Of a stretch of DNA of 37,291 nt, positions 1 to 9,800 are shown piece by piece. A program made the position numbers and the translations under genes. This DNA comes from Chlamydiota bacterium (lineage in GTDB: Bacteria; Chlamydiota; Chlamydiia; Chlamydiales; JAAZZY01): positions 1-37,291 of the forward strand of contig JAJACV010000031.1 of NCBI GenBank assembly GCA_022601335.1, read 5' to 3'. The notes beneath the pieces are model-generated. The model had not been told where the DNA came from. It ran no database searches and saw nothing but the letters and a program-made list of their open reading frames with translations. Within the stretch, counting starts at the first letter, position 1; each line of letters begins with the position of its first letter.

Positions 1-311
1 ATCTTTGTTAATTTTCCAGGACCATGGATTAAAAAGGGATATGTTTCTGTATGACTATTGAAAACTTTATCCCCTTTAAATTCAATATCATCTCTCAATC
101 TAGAAAAAGTTGTAAATAATTTACATTTGCTGTCTATTGTTATGTTTTTGAACGTATTTTTTTCTAACATTTTGTAAATAAGTCTTTGATCACTTTTTAT
201 ATTTTCACTTTCTAAGTTGTTAGAAGTTATAAATTTTTGATAAAATTCTATTAATTTTTTAATCTTTCCCATAACAACACCAGGGCGCTCTCTTTTCTTC
301 CTTTGTGTATT
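1..311 (-). pseudogene. PLOD/GT25-like glycosyltransferase fragment, 5' end missing, 3' end off the window
   Basis: The minus strand is open from an in-frame TAA at 314-312 down to base 1. The first ATG is at 272. The translation includes a segment reading SDQRLIYK, then ITIDSKCKLF, then YPFLIHGPGKLTK. This follows the order of conserved blocks in the glycosyltransferase domain of animal and mimivirus procollagen lysyl hydroxylases (DDQLFYTK, ITLDHRCRIF, LPVLIHGNGPTK, quoted from memory). Residues before the ATG (PGVVMGK) also seem to fit the family block before the DDQ motif, so the similarity starts upstream of the only ATG and the N-terminal half of the domain is missing. No good ribosome binding site precedes the ATG. 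I infer a 5'-truncated or frameshifted gene; a genuine short gene is less likely. The rest lies left of the window. Confidence 0.5.
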
Positions 312-512
312 TTAATCGCCTTCACCCTCTCTTTTTTTATTAAAGAAACCTATTGTAAAAGTACTTTTGAATCTCAAAAATAGATTGTAAGCTGTTTTTG
401 ATAGAGCTACTCTCATATACGGTAAGGCGAAGTTTTCAAAGTTTAATCAAAAATCCTATTTCAAAATATATAAAGTGGGTATACCGAAAAAATAGAACCC
501 GATAAAAAAAAT

Positions 513-3086
513 ATGGATCCCTCACAATTTAATATACAAGTCGATAAACTTGTAGCAAAGATGAAGCATTATTTGGTTACTCGCCTAGGCAAACTTTATA
601 CGCAAGTTTCTGACGAGGAAATCTTTGACGCTCTTTCTATGTCCCTTCGTGAAGAAGTAATGATTAATTGGTCAGCAGCCTACAGCACCTACCAAAAAAA
701 GAATTCCCGTATGCTTTATTACCTTTCCATGGAATATTTACCGGGAAAAATTTTAGATAATACTCTCAAAAACCTAGAGGCGGAGAATTTAGCTAGAGAA
801 GCCATCAAGAGACTCAATAGAGATTTTGATCATATTGTACACTGCGAGCGAGAGCCCGGTCTTGGCAACGGGGGTTTAGGACGATTAGCGTCTTGCTTTT
901 TAGATTCTTTGGCTACTTTAAAAATTCCTACAATAGCTTACGGACTCCGATATCAATATGGAACTTTTGAACAAGAAATTTGTTATGGAAGTCAGGTAGA
1001 GAGACCCGATCGCTGGCTATTAAGAGCCCACCCTTGGGAATTTCGAAGAGACGATCATTCTTTTCAAGTGCAATTTGCCGGTAACTCGCAAGAATTACTT
1101 AATGAAGATGAAGGCTTTACCGAAGATCTTCATAATTATGAGGAAGTCAAAGCGATGTGCTACGATATTCCTATTGTAGGATATAGCAAAAAAAACGATT
1201 ATATCGTTAGCACTCAGCGTCTTTGGTCAACAAAAGAATCCCCAAGAAATTTCCGTCTTCAAACGTTTAATGCGGGAAATCTAAATGAAGCTGCTGAGAA
1301 TATGATTCTCACAGATGTACTTTATCCCAACGATAACCATGATGTGGGCAAAAGAATAAGACTTAAACAAGAGTATTTACTTGTCTCAGCTTCTCTACAA
1401 GATATTTTAGAAAGGCATCTTTCATGTAATCCTGACCTTAAAAACTTGCCTGATAAAGCGACGATTCAGATTAATGATACACACCCTGCTATGATTATTG
1501 CAGAGTTAATGCGTATTCTTATGAAAGATCATAAATTTAGTTGGAGTAACGCATGGGATGTGACCTCTCATTGTATGAATTTTACAAATCATACTGTGAT
1601 GTCCGAAGCTATGGAAGAGTGGTCTACCAAACGCTTTCAGGCTCTTTTACCAAGACAGTTCGCTATTATTGTAAAACTCAACGAGCAATTCATAAATTCT
1701 CTACCTAAAGAGAAAAAAAACGAGGAATCTGTTGAGAAGCTTTCTCTTATTCATAATGATCAAATTCGAATGGCAAATTTAGCGATCTATGGATCTAAGC
1801 GAGTGAATGGAGTTGCCAATCTACATACAGAAATTCTTAAGGGAAGTATTTTTAAAGATTTCTACGAACTTTATCCTAATAAATTTTTAAATGTGACTAA
1901 TGGAGTGACTCCAAGGCGTTGGCTATTCCATGCAAATCCCCTTTTAACAGAATTCATTAAAGAGCGAATTGGCGAAGAGTGGATGACAGACTTTAAGCAA
2001 ATTGAACGACTGCATGATTTTGCTGAAGATACGTCATCTCAACAAAAATTTTTAGAGATCAAAGCTAAAAATAAAGAGCGAGCCTCTGCTTATATTACAA
2101 ATTACAATAAAGAATTTCGCTCTTATGACCCCTGCGTAAAAGATATGTTCCCTCTGGGAAGTGATTCTTTATTTGATATGCATATTAAAAGAATCCATGA
2201 ATATAAAAGACAGCTCTTAAAGCTCATTCACCTTATTATTATTTACCAAGAGCTTCTAGAAAATCCCAAAAGCCACCCGATTAAGCGAACTGCCATTTTT
2301 GCTGGTAAGGCAGCTCCTGGATACCAAAAAGCTCGAGATCTCATTTATTTAATTCATATTATTGCTCGCAAAATAAATCAGGACCCAGCCACACAAAACT
2401 CTCTTAGAATTCTTTTTATTGAGAACTACAATGTAACTAAAGCTGAGATATTGATCCCATCAGCTGACCTATCACAACAAATTTCACTCGCTGGAAAAGA
2501 AGCCTCTGGCACAGGAAATATGAAACTTGCCATGAATGGAGCGTTGACGATTGGAACAGATGATGGGGCGAATGTAGAAATGAGAGAAGCTGTAACTGAC
2601 CCGTGGTGGCCTTTCTTATTCGGAGCCAATCGAGATGAAGTAGTCAAAAGCAAGAAAGAGATGAGCTATTACCCTACGGCCATTTACGAAAATAACCCGA
2701 AAATTAAAAAAGCCTTAGATACGTTTTTAGATAAAACTTTTGCTGAAAATGAGTTCGAAGAACAGATCCTCCATCAGTTCTATCACTACCTATTAGAAGG
2801 ATTCAACCCAGATCCCTATTTGATATTAAATGATTTAGAGTCCTATTATCAAACTCAAAGAAAAGTCGAAGAGCTTTATATGCAGCCTAATGAGTGGGCT
2901 AAATTTGCTATTCACAATATGGCTTCAATGGCTCCTTTTTCTTCAGATGTTTCGATTCAAAATTATTCAGAAAAAGTGTGGAATATATCAAAAGAAGAGT
3001 TAGATCCCGCTATTCATTCTCAAGTACAAAGTGACTTTTCAGAAATCGATCAGTGCTACATAGGTCGCAATGGTCATCCCAAGTAA
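513..3086 (+). CDS. glgP: Glycogen/maltodextrin phosphorylase
   Basis: Cytoplasmic PLP-dependent enzyme (GT35) that releases glucose-1-phosphate from the non-reducing ends of glycogen. The 857 residues cover the whole family length (usually about 800-850). The family blocks are in order: YYLSMEYLPG near residue 70, GNGGLGRLASCFLDS near 120, INDTHPA in the middle, NVTNGVTPRRWL near 465, and SGTGNMKLAMNG with the PLP lysine at about Lys671, followed by GTDDGANVEM. No interruption is seen. The start is the first ATG before the conserved part. The upstream 200 bases are A/T rich and show no obvious Shine-Dalgarno sequence. The gene stands alone and converges on the binding-protein gene, with 7 nt between the stop codons. 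Glycogen storage is a known trait of chlamydiae. Confidence 0.96.
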   Translation: MDPSQFNIQVDKLVAKMKHYLVTRLGKLYTQVSDEEIFDALSMSLREEVMINWSAAYSTYQKKNSRMLYYLSMEYLPGKILDNTLKNLEAENLAREAIKRLNRDFDHIVHCEREPGLGNGGLGRLASCFLDSLATLKIPTIAYGLRYQYGTFEQEICYGSQVERPDRWLLRAHPWEFRRDDHSFQVQFAGNSQELLNEDEGFTEDLHNYEEVKAMCYDIPIVGYSKKNDYIVSTQRLWSTKESPRNFRLQTFNAGNLNEAAENMILTDVLYPNDNHDVGKRIRLKQEYLLVSASLQDILERHLSCNPDLKNLPDKATIQINDTHPAMIIAELMRILMKDHKFSWSNAWDVTSHCMNFTNHTVMSEAMEEWSTKRFQALLPRQFAIIVKLNEQFINSLPKEKKNEESVEKLSLIHNDQIRMANLAIYGSKRVNGVANLHTEILKGSIFKDFYELYPNKFLNVTNGVTPRRWLFHANPLLTEFIKERIGEEWMTDFKQIERLHDFAEDTSSQQKFLEIKAKNKERASAYITNYNKEFRSYDPCVKDMFPLGSDSLFDMHIKRIHEYKRQLLKLIHLIIIYQELLENPKSHPIKRTAIFAGKAAPGYQKARDLIYLIHIIARKINQDPATQNSLRILFIENYNVTKAEILIPSADLSQQISLAGKEASGTGNMKLAMNGALTIGTDDGANVEMREAVTDPWWPFLFGANRDEVVKSKKEMSYYPTAIYENNPKIKKALDTFLDKTFAENEFEEQILHQFYHYLLEGFNPDPYLILNDLESYYQTQRKVEELYMQPNEWAKFAIHNMASMAPFSSDVSIQNYSEKVWNISKEELDPAIHSQVQSDFSEIDQCYIGRNGHPK

Positions 3087-3093
3087 ATTCGAT

Positions 3094-3828
3094 TTAATTG
3101 AGTTTCCATTTTTGAAGTAAATTTTGATAAATACCTCTTTTCTTACACTCTTCTAATCCTCGATTGAAAAGTTTAATTAAGTCTTCGTTTTGATTTACAA
3201 TGGTAATCATCCGAAGTCCTTCATTATTTAAAGGAGGAGAGGCTATTTTTAAGACTCTATTATACAAATTATTTACAAATGATTGCGCCTCTAAAAGACT
3301 CAATACAATGCCATCACTTTCTCCATAGCTCAAACCTTCCATTAAAAAAGCAGGATTTACAAAGGTGGAGATCACAATGTAGGGGTATTTTTGTACTATA
3401 TAGAACGCATCTGAGTTAACAAGCACACCAACAATTTTACTATTAAATTGCTCCAGGCTTGTTAAGTTGGAATCATACGGAACCACTAAAACAGGCCCTG
3501 TTTTAAAATAAGTATTTGAAACAGAATAGGTTTCTGTTTCTTGATTTAAGGGATAAAGTGTCGATAAAATCCCTTGAAACCCACCTAAGCGCAAGCCCGA
3601 AAAGAGATTTTCAGATCCAGCCTGAGAATATTTTAAATTGACACCCTCAATTTTTGCGATTGCTTGCAGTACATCTACAGTAAAACCGTAAACGTTATCA
3701 GCCTGACCTCCCAAAACAGCAGGTGAAAAGCTAGGGTCAATGCCCACAGTATATGTTTTATTTTTAGAAAATGAGCACCCCGATAAAAGGATGGCAAAAA
3801 ACGCTAGGAAAGTGAATAATCTTTTCAT
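3094..3828 (-). CDS. Amino-acid-type ABC transporter substrate-binding lipoprotein
   Basis: A 244-residue periplasmic binding protein of the SBP_bac_3 (PBPb) family, related to chlamydial FliY/ArtJ-type proteins. The N-terminus is a lipoprotein signal: basic MKR, a hydrophobic stretch, then the lipobox LLSGC with the lipidated cysteine at residue 18. The mature part begins YTVGIDPSFSP and contains GFTVDVLQAIAK, the pattern that opens this fold. It should capture a polar amino acid or short peptide at the envelope and pass it to an ABC permease, which is not encoded nearby. It is divergent from hemH, with only 30 nt between the two ATG codons, so the promoters must overlap. I recall the same hemH neighbour in Chlamydia trachomatis. 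The substrate cannot be told from the sequence. Confidence 0.88.
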   Translation of the reverse strand: MKRLFTFLAFFAILLSGCSFSKNKTYTVGIDPSFSPAVLGGQADNVYGFTVDVLQAIAKIEGVNLKYSQAGSENLFSGLRLGGFQGILSTLYPLNQETETYSVSNTYFKTGPVLVVPYDSNLTSLEQFNSKIVGVLVNSDAFYIVQKYPYIVISTFVNPAFLMEGLSYGESDGIVLSLLEAQSFVNNLYNRVLKIASPPLNNEGLRMITIVNQNEDLIKLFNRGLEECKKRGIYQNLLQKWKLN

Positions 3829-3858
3829 AATTTTATACTATTTATTAAAAGTTTGTTT

Positions 3859-4863
3859 ATGAAAACGGATCTCACTAAAGTCAAGAAAAAAAAAGCCTTG
3901 GTACTCGCTAATTTCGGCGGACCAAGAGATATCAAAGAGGTAGGCCCCTTTCTTAAAGCCTTACTTTGTGACAAAGAGGTGGTAAGAACCTCTATGCCAG
4001 ATTTCCTTCATAATTATATATTTTCAAGGATTGCTAAGAGACGTGCAAAAACAGTTTCTAAAGATTATCAAGGTATTGGTGGAAAATCTCCTATCTATGA
4101 AGACACTGAAAAAGTGGCTAATCAACTTAGAGAGCGAGTCGATATGCCTATTCTGACTTTTCATCGCTATTTACCAGCCACTCACACCGCATTCATTAAA
4201 GAACTCTCTAAGCTCGATGTAGATGAAGTCCTTGTATTCCCTATGTTCCCCCAGTTTAGCTATTCGACATCTGGAAGTATTGCGAAATGGTTCGACCAAA
4301 AACTTTCCAAACGTATTTCTACTCATATGCTATGGCTAAAATCTTATCCTGCTCACAAACCTTATGTTGATCTTTACTGCAATCGTATAGATCAGTTTAT
4401 ACAACATAATAACTTAAAATCTGACTCCCTGCTTCTTTTGTTTTCAGCCCATGGATTACCCAAAAAATTCGTTAAGACAGGAGATCCGTACCAAAGAGAA
4501 TGTGAACAATCATTTCAAGCTATCTCCTCCTACTTTCCGCAATCCGTATCTCTTCTTTGCTACCAATCAAAATTTGGTCCAGGAGAATGGCTAAAACCTT
4601 ATACAGTAGATGTGTGTTTAAACATTCAAGAGCATGCAAAGGGACGCACGAATGTGTTGTTTATTCCCTTAGCTTTTACATCTGACCATATAGAAACTCT
4701 ATATGAAGTAGAAACAGAGTATATGCCTATGATCAGAAATAAGGGCTTAAAAACTTTTAGACTTCCTGCATTCAATCACGGTTTAGATTGGATTGACACC
4801 ATTGAAAAACTTCTCAAAGACCCTTCTCTACTGAATAATCAAATGTTGATTCGTCACCATTAA
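3859..4863 (+). CDS. hemH: Ferrochelatase
   Basis: Inserts ferrous iron into protoporphyrin IX in the last step of haem synthesis. The 334 residues match the usual bacterial length. LANFGGPR opens the protein. The block GGKSPI and then the metal-site sequences follow: SAHGLP with catalytic His198, and SDHIETLYEVE with Glu279, the conserved His/Glu pair of the active site. The frame is also open from a TTG six bases upstream, but I prefer the ATG at 3859. The start is 30 nt from that of the divergent binding lipoprotein. After the stop, about 130 nt of A/T-rich sequence leads to the next gene. Confidence 0.95.
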   Translation: MKTDLTKVKKKKALVLANFGGPRDIKEVGPFLKALLCDKEVVRTSMPDFLHNYIFSRIAKRRAKTVSKDYQGIGGKSPIYEDTEKVANQLRERVDMPILTFHRYLPATHTAFIKELSKLDVDEVLVFPMFPQFSYSTSGSIAKWFDQKLSKRISTHMLWLKSYPAHKPYVDLYCNRIDQFIQHNNLKSDSLLLLFSAHGLPKKFVKTGDPYQRECEQSFQAISSYFPQSVSLLCYQSKFGPGEWLKPYTVDVCLNIQEHAKGRTNVLFIPLAFTSDHIETLYEVETEYMPMIRNKGLKTFRLPAFNHGLDWIDTIEKLLKDPSLLNNQMLIRHH

Positions 4864-4995
4864 TATATATCGTATTTTACTAAAAAGAAGGATTGTTCTA
4901 CTCTAATTCTGTTTTTTTAATAAAAAAAAGTTTTTTATTCTTATTTAAAAATATTTATAAACTGCTTCAACCTATTCACCTTTAAGGAGGCCCTT

Positions 4996-5604
4996 ATGCC
5001 TTTTTCTTCGTATGGGCTACATGCACCTGGCTACAGAACACCAGGTATTGTTCGAGACACCTTTCGAATAGCACCTTCACTTTGCCACTCAGTTTCTGTA
5101 ACTACCAAGATAAGCATTCGCGACTCGCCACCTGAACAAACTGCTGATCTCCTAACAAATACATGTACTCTACGGCTTCTACGTCCACAAGATGAGGAAA
5201 TAGATGGAGCTCCTACCTACTCATTTTTACCCAATCAAAAATGTGACCTTCAAGTAAATATGGATCAATTCTTTGCATCAAAAATAAATAATCAAATGAC
5301 ACTGTTAGCTCTTCACAATTTATACGTAGACTCCTCTGGTGATTCTCTTAGAAATCTTCCCGAGATTAAGCTTCGATGCATGAACCCGAATCATCTTCAC
5401 GAAATGAGATATGAAACAGTCGCTAGATCTTCTGATATCCCAGGTTATCAAATAACCATTCAGCCCCAAGTCAATCAAAGACATACAGCGATTGAAACCT
5501 TTTATATTAAAGAAACTATTTCATACCTTGGTTCTCATTGGAGTGATTCAAATGATTCAGACGCAAGTTCTGAATCCTCTAACGGTTCTAAAATAACAGG
5601 CTAA
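4996..5604 (+). CDS. Hypothetical protein with Ser/Asp-rich tail
   Basis: I do not recognise this 202-residue protein. It is very likely translated: an AAGGAGG Shine-Dalgarno sequence sits 6 nt before the ATG, the strongest in this window. The protein starts with an aromatic and glycine-rich stretch (SSYGLHAPGYRTPG). It is then soluble and mixed, without a signal peptide or membrane segment, and ends in a low-complexity tail rich in serine, aspartate and asparagine (about residues 178-200). Several Cys residues are scattered and show no zinc pattern. It stands alone between hemH and the carA promoter. An abundant soluble or secreted protein is possible, but no function can be assigned. Confidence 0.75.
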   Translation: MPFSSYGLHAPGYRTPGIVRDTFRIAPSLCHSVSVTTKISIRDSPPEQTADLLTNTCTLRLLRPQDEEIDGAPTYSFLPNQKCDLQVNMDQFFASKINNQMTLLALHNLYVDSSGDSLRNLPEIKLRCMNPNHLHEMRYETVARSSDIPGYQITIQPQVNQRHTAIETFYIKETISYLGSHWSDSNDSDASSESSNGSKITG

Positions 5605-5686
5605 TGATACCTAAACTCCCCTGTTTTTTGGATATCTTCTAAAAACAGCCTTATTTTAGTCCCTGCGAAAACTTTTTTGGCTCAAC

Positions 5687-5695
5687 TGGTATAAT
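5687..5695 (+). promoter_or_regulatory. Extended -10 promoter candidate for the carA operon
   Basis: TGGTATAAT is a perfect TATAAT preceded by the TG of an extended -10 element. No good -35 hexamer lies 16-18 nt upstream, which extended -10 promoters often tolerate. A start near 5702 would give a leader of about 76 nt before carA. It is the only sequence in the 174-nt gap that looks like a promoter. Confidence 0.5.
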
Positions 5696-5778
5696 AAGAG
5701 CTTCTGTTTCTATTTACAAAAATTCTGGCGACTTGCTACTCTCACAGGTTCTTAATTACTTGAATATGTCAGTTTTAA

Positions 5779-6819
5779 ATGATTCCCTCTGTGTTGAAAC
5801 TAAAGGACGGATCTGAGTTTAAGGGCTCATCACCTCAAAATTCCCAAGGGACTTATTTTGGGGAAGTCGTGTTTACTACAGGCATGACAGGATATGTCGA
5901 ATCTCTTACAGACCCTTCATATATTGGACAAATTCTTTGCTTTACTTACCCCCTAATAGGCAATTACGGTGTTCCAGATAAAAAATACTGGGAGTCAAAA
6001 AAAATTCATGTAGCAGGCGTTGTTATTGGAGAGGCTAGCCATGAAGAAAGTCATTATGAGAGCCAGTCCCCCTTTTTAAAATGGTTAGAGAGTCAAAATG
6101 TTCCTGTAATAATGGGCGTTGATACCAGACGTTTAACAAAAACCCTACGAGAAGAAGGCTCATTGCTCGGTATTCTAACGACTGAAAAAGGGAAGCATTC
6201 CACATTTCACAATCCTAATGATGATAATCTGGTATCTAAAGTTACCATTTCTGAGAAAGCTACTTATGGATCCGGCTCGAAGAGAGTCATAGCGCTAGAC
6301 TGTGGTATGAAAGAATCTCAGATGCGCTACCTTTTAGATTTTCCTATCGAAGTTATCCGAGTGCCCTATGATTACAATTTCTTAGAAGATGCTTATGATG
6401 GTCTGTTTATTTCTAATGGCCCCGGAGACCCTCAAATTTATTCCAAAACCATTGAGCATGTCAAACAAGCTCTCAAAAATAAAAAACCTATTTTTGGAAT
6501 TTGTCTAGGGATGCAACTTTTAGCTCTGGCAGCAGGTGCAAAATCTTATAAATTACCTTACGGACATCGCGGACAAAATCAGCCTTGTATGGATTTGAAA
6601 ACGAAAAAATGCTACATCACCTCGCAAAATCATGGCTATGCAATTAAGAAAGACTTACCCAATCATTGGGAAGCCTCGTTCATTAATTTAAATGATCATT
6701 CTGTAGAAGGGGTGCGTCATAAAACACATCCTTTTTTCTCTGTGCAATTTCATCCTGAAGCTCATGGAGGCCCTCTAGATACCCATTTCCTATTTGAGGA
6801 GTTTTATCAATCACTATGA
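5779..6819 (+). CDS. carA: Carbamoyl-phosphate synthase small (glutaminase) subunit
   Basis: Releases ammonia from glutamine for carbamoyl phosphate synthesis. The N-terminal CPSase_sm domain (LKDGSEFKG, then VFTTGMTGYVESLTDPSY) is followed by a class I glutamine amidotransferase domain from about residue 170. The nucleophile is Cys242 in GICLGMQ, and the rest of the triad is His325 and Glu327 in VQFHPEA. The enzyme therefore looks active. At 346 residues it is slightly shorter than Escherichia coli CarA. Its TGA overlaps the ATG of carB (ATGA at 6816-6819), so the two subunits are translationally coupled. It is the first gene of the pyrimidine operon. Confidence 0.95.
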   Translation: MIPSVLKLKDGSEFKGSSPQNSQGTYFGEVVFTTGMTGYVESLTDPSYIGQILCFTYPLIGNYGVPDKKYWESKKIHVAGVVIGEASHEESHYESQSPFLKWLESQNVPVIMGVDTRRLTKTLREEGSLLGILTTEKGKHSTFHNPNDDNLVSKVTISEKATYGSGSKRVIALDCGMKESQMRYLLDFPIEVIRVPYDYNFLEDAYDGLFISNGPGDPQIYSKTIEHVKQALKNKKPIFGICLGMQLLALAAGAKSYKLPYGHRGQNQPCMDLKTKKCYITSQNHGYAIKKDLPNHWEASFINLNDHSVEGVRHKTHPFFSVQFHPEAHGGPLDTHFLFEEFYQSL

Positions 6820-9800
6820 AAAAGGTTTTAATTTTAGGTTCAGGAGGATTGCGCATCGGTCAAGCCGGTGAATTTGACTACTCGGGTTCTCAGGCAATTA
6901 AAGCTTTAAAAGAAGAAGGAATCAAAACGGTTTTAATCAATCCCAATATTGCAACCGTACAAACAGATCCTAGTATGGCAGATAAAGTGTATCTGCAACC
7001 TCTAAATCTAGAAGTCACAACTAAAATTATAGAACAAGAAAAACCCGATGCTATTCTGCTGGGCTTTGGAGGACAAACAGCGCTAAATTTAGGATTAGAG
7101 CTCTTTGATCAGGGTGTCCTAAAGCGACACAAAGTGAAAGTCTTAGGAAGCCCCATAGAGGCCATTCGTAAAAGTGAAGACCGAGAGCTTTTCAAAAATG
7201 TTCTTAAGGAAATCAATATTAAAACACCTAAGAGCGTCACTTGCACAAGTGTTGAGCACGCTTTAAGTGCTGCAGAAAAAATTGGTTATCCGATTATGGT
7301 CCGCGCTGGATACTCCCTTGGAGGTCTAGGAGCCGGAAAAATCACATCAGCAAGCGCTTTGAAAAAGAAAGCCCTCGAAACCTTTCAATCTTCTCCTCAA
7401 ATTTTAGTCGAAGAGTACTTAATAGGTTGGAAAGAAATTGAGTATGAGATTGTCCGAGATCAAGCTGGCAACAGTATTGCTGTTTGTAATATGGAAAACT
7501 TCGACCCTATGGGTGTCCATACAGGAGAAAGCATTGTTGTCGCTCCGTCACAAACTTTAAACGATACAGAATATCAATTTTTAAGGACAACGGCCCTCAA
7601 AATTGTTCAACATTTAGGGATTATAGGAGAATGCAATGTACAATATGCATTTAACCCTAAAAATGGCGATTATCGCGTTATAGAAGTAAACGCGAGACTT
7701 TCTAGGTCAAGCGCTTTAGCTTCAAAGGCGACCGGTTACCCCCTAGCTTTCGTAGCTGCCAAAATCTCTCTAGGCTTCCAACTTCATGAAATAAAAAATA
7801 GTGTCACCGAGCAAACCTCCGCTTTCTTCGAACCTGCTTTAGATTATTTAGTCGTAAAAATTCCTAGATGGGACACTACAAAGCTAAAATCTGCAAGCAG
7901 GTCTATTGGTTCTGAAATGAAAAGTGTTGGAGAGGTAATGGCGATTGGACGTTCTTTTTGTGAAGCCCTGCAAAAAGCCATTCGCATGCTCAATATTGGA
8001 GCCAACGGTATTTCTAATTACCCTGATGAAATTGATGATTTAGAGGGTGAAATTCATCAACCCACAGATCGTCGACTATTCGCTATTTACCAATGGTTTT
8101 TGCAAGGTCATTCGGCCCAAGAAGCTCATAAAATATCTCATATAGATCTATGGTTTTTGAATCATCTAGAGAAGCTCTCACAATTCGAAAAACAACTTAA
8201 AAAAGAGTCTTTGACTACTGAAAATTTACGCAGAGCCAAACAACTCGGTTTTTCTGATAAAACTCTAGCTTGGTTCTTCGATAAAAACGAAAAAGCTATC
8301 CGCTCAGAAAGAAAAAAACATAAGATTCTGCCCTATATTAAGCAAATTGATACTTTGGCTGGAGAATTCCCTGCACAAACTAACTATCTTTATATGACTT
8401 ATCATGCGGACTCTCATGATTTAACCACCTCCAAAAAACCTCCTATCGTAGTAATAGGATCGGGTCCTTATTGCATTGGCTCCTCTGTTGAGTTTGATTG
8501 GTGTGCAGTCAATACGGTTCGCACTTTAAGGTCTTTGAAAGAAAAAGCCGTCTTAATTAATTCCAACCCAGAAACGGTATCTACAGACTACGATGAATCT
8601 GATAGGCTTTATTTTGAAGAATTAACTTTAGAGCGAATCGCAGATATTCTGGATTTTGAACAAACGCAGGGAGTCGTTATTTCTGTTGGAGGGCAAATAG
8701 CTAATAATTTAGCCCTTCCTCTTGGAGAATGGAACTATCCTATTTTAGGAACTGCTGTAGACTCCATTGATCAAGCAGAAAATAGAGAGAGATTTTCAAC
8801 GCTTTTAAATTCTCTTCATATAGATCAACCCGACTGGGTCAAGGCGGGCTCCTTATCGCAAGCTGAGGACTTTGTTAAACGTGTAGGCTTTCCTGTTTTG
8901 GTTCGCCCCTCTTACGTTTTATCTGGAGCTGCGATGAATGTCATCTATACTGCAAAAGAATTATACAAATACCTCTCTGAAGCCCTAAGACTCTCGCCTG
9001 ATCACCCTGTTGTTGTCTCTCAGTTCATTCAAAATGCAAAAGAAATTGAAATTGATGGAGTTGCTCAAAATGGAAAAGTGGAAATACAAGTCATTTCTGA
9101 GCATATAGAGAATGCAGGAGTCCACTCAGGAGATGCTACTATTGTTTTACCTCCTCAAAGACTCTACTTAGAAACGATTCGTCGCGTGAAAAAAATTACC
9201 CGAAAAATTTGCTTAGCTTTGAAAATATCGGGGCCCTTCAACATACAGTTTATTGCTCAAAACAATGATATCAAAGTCATTGAGTGTAATTTGAGAGCCT
9301 CTCGATCCTTTCCATTTGTATCCAAAACAGTCGGCCATAATTTAATTGAAATTGCCACTAAAATCTTTCTGAAAAAGTATCGATCAGAAGCCTACCAAAC
9401 GCTTGAATTAGATTATGTGGGTGTAAAGTCTCCACAATTTTCATATAGCAGACTTAAAGGAGCTAACCCTGTAGCTCATGTAGAAATGGCCTCAACAGGA
9501 GAAGTCGTGGCCCTCGGAGATGATTTATTAGAAGCTTTTTATGCTTCCTGGCAAGCAACAGAACAAAAAGTAAAAGGCAAAAAAATCCTCCTTAGTATTA
9601 CGGGAGAACAGAAAGACAAACTGCTACCTTTTTTAAAACTCTTAGAAAATAAAGGATGGGAATTCTATGCTACTGAAGGCACCCATATTTTTCTTTCTAA
9701 TCAAGGGTTGGCCGCTTTATTTCTCTATAAAATAAGTGAAAAAATAGAACCGAATGTAAGCTCTGCTATTACGAACCAATCTGTCGATTTAATTATCAAT

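Noticed and set aside
4919-4939. A/T-only hairpin after hemH
   Set aside because: The stem has no G or C pairs. A chance fold in A/T-rich sequence explains it.
5621-5648. CTGTTTTT/AAAAACAG inverted repeat after the 202-residue gene
   Set aside because: The loop is 12 nt, the stem is weak and no T run follows. Termination is possible but not supported.
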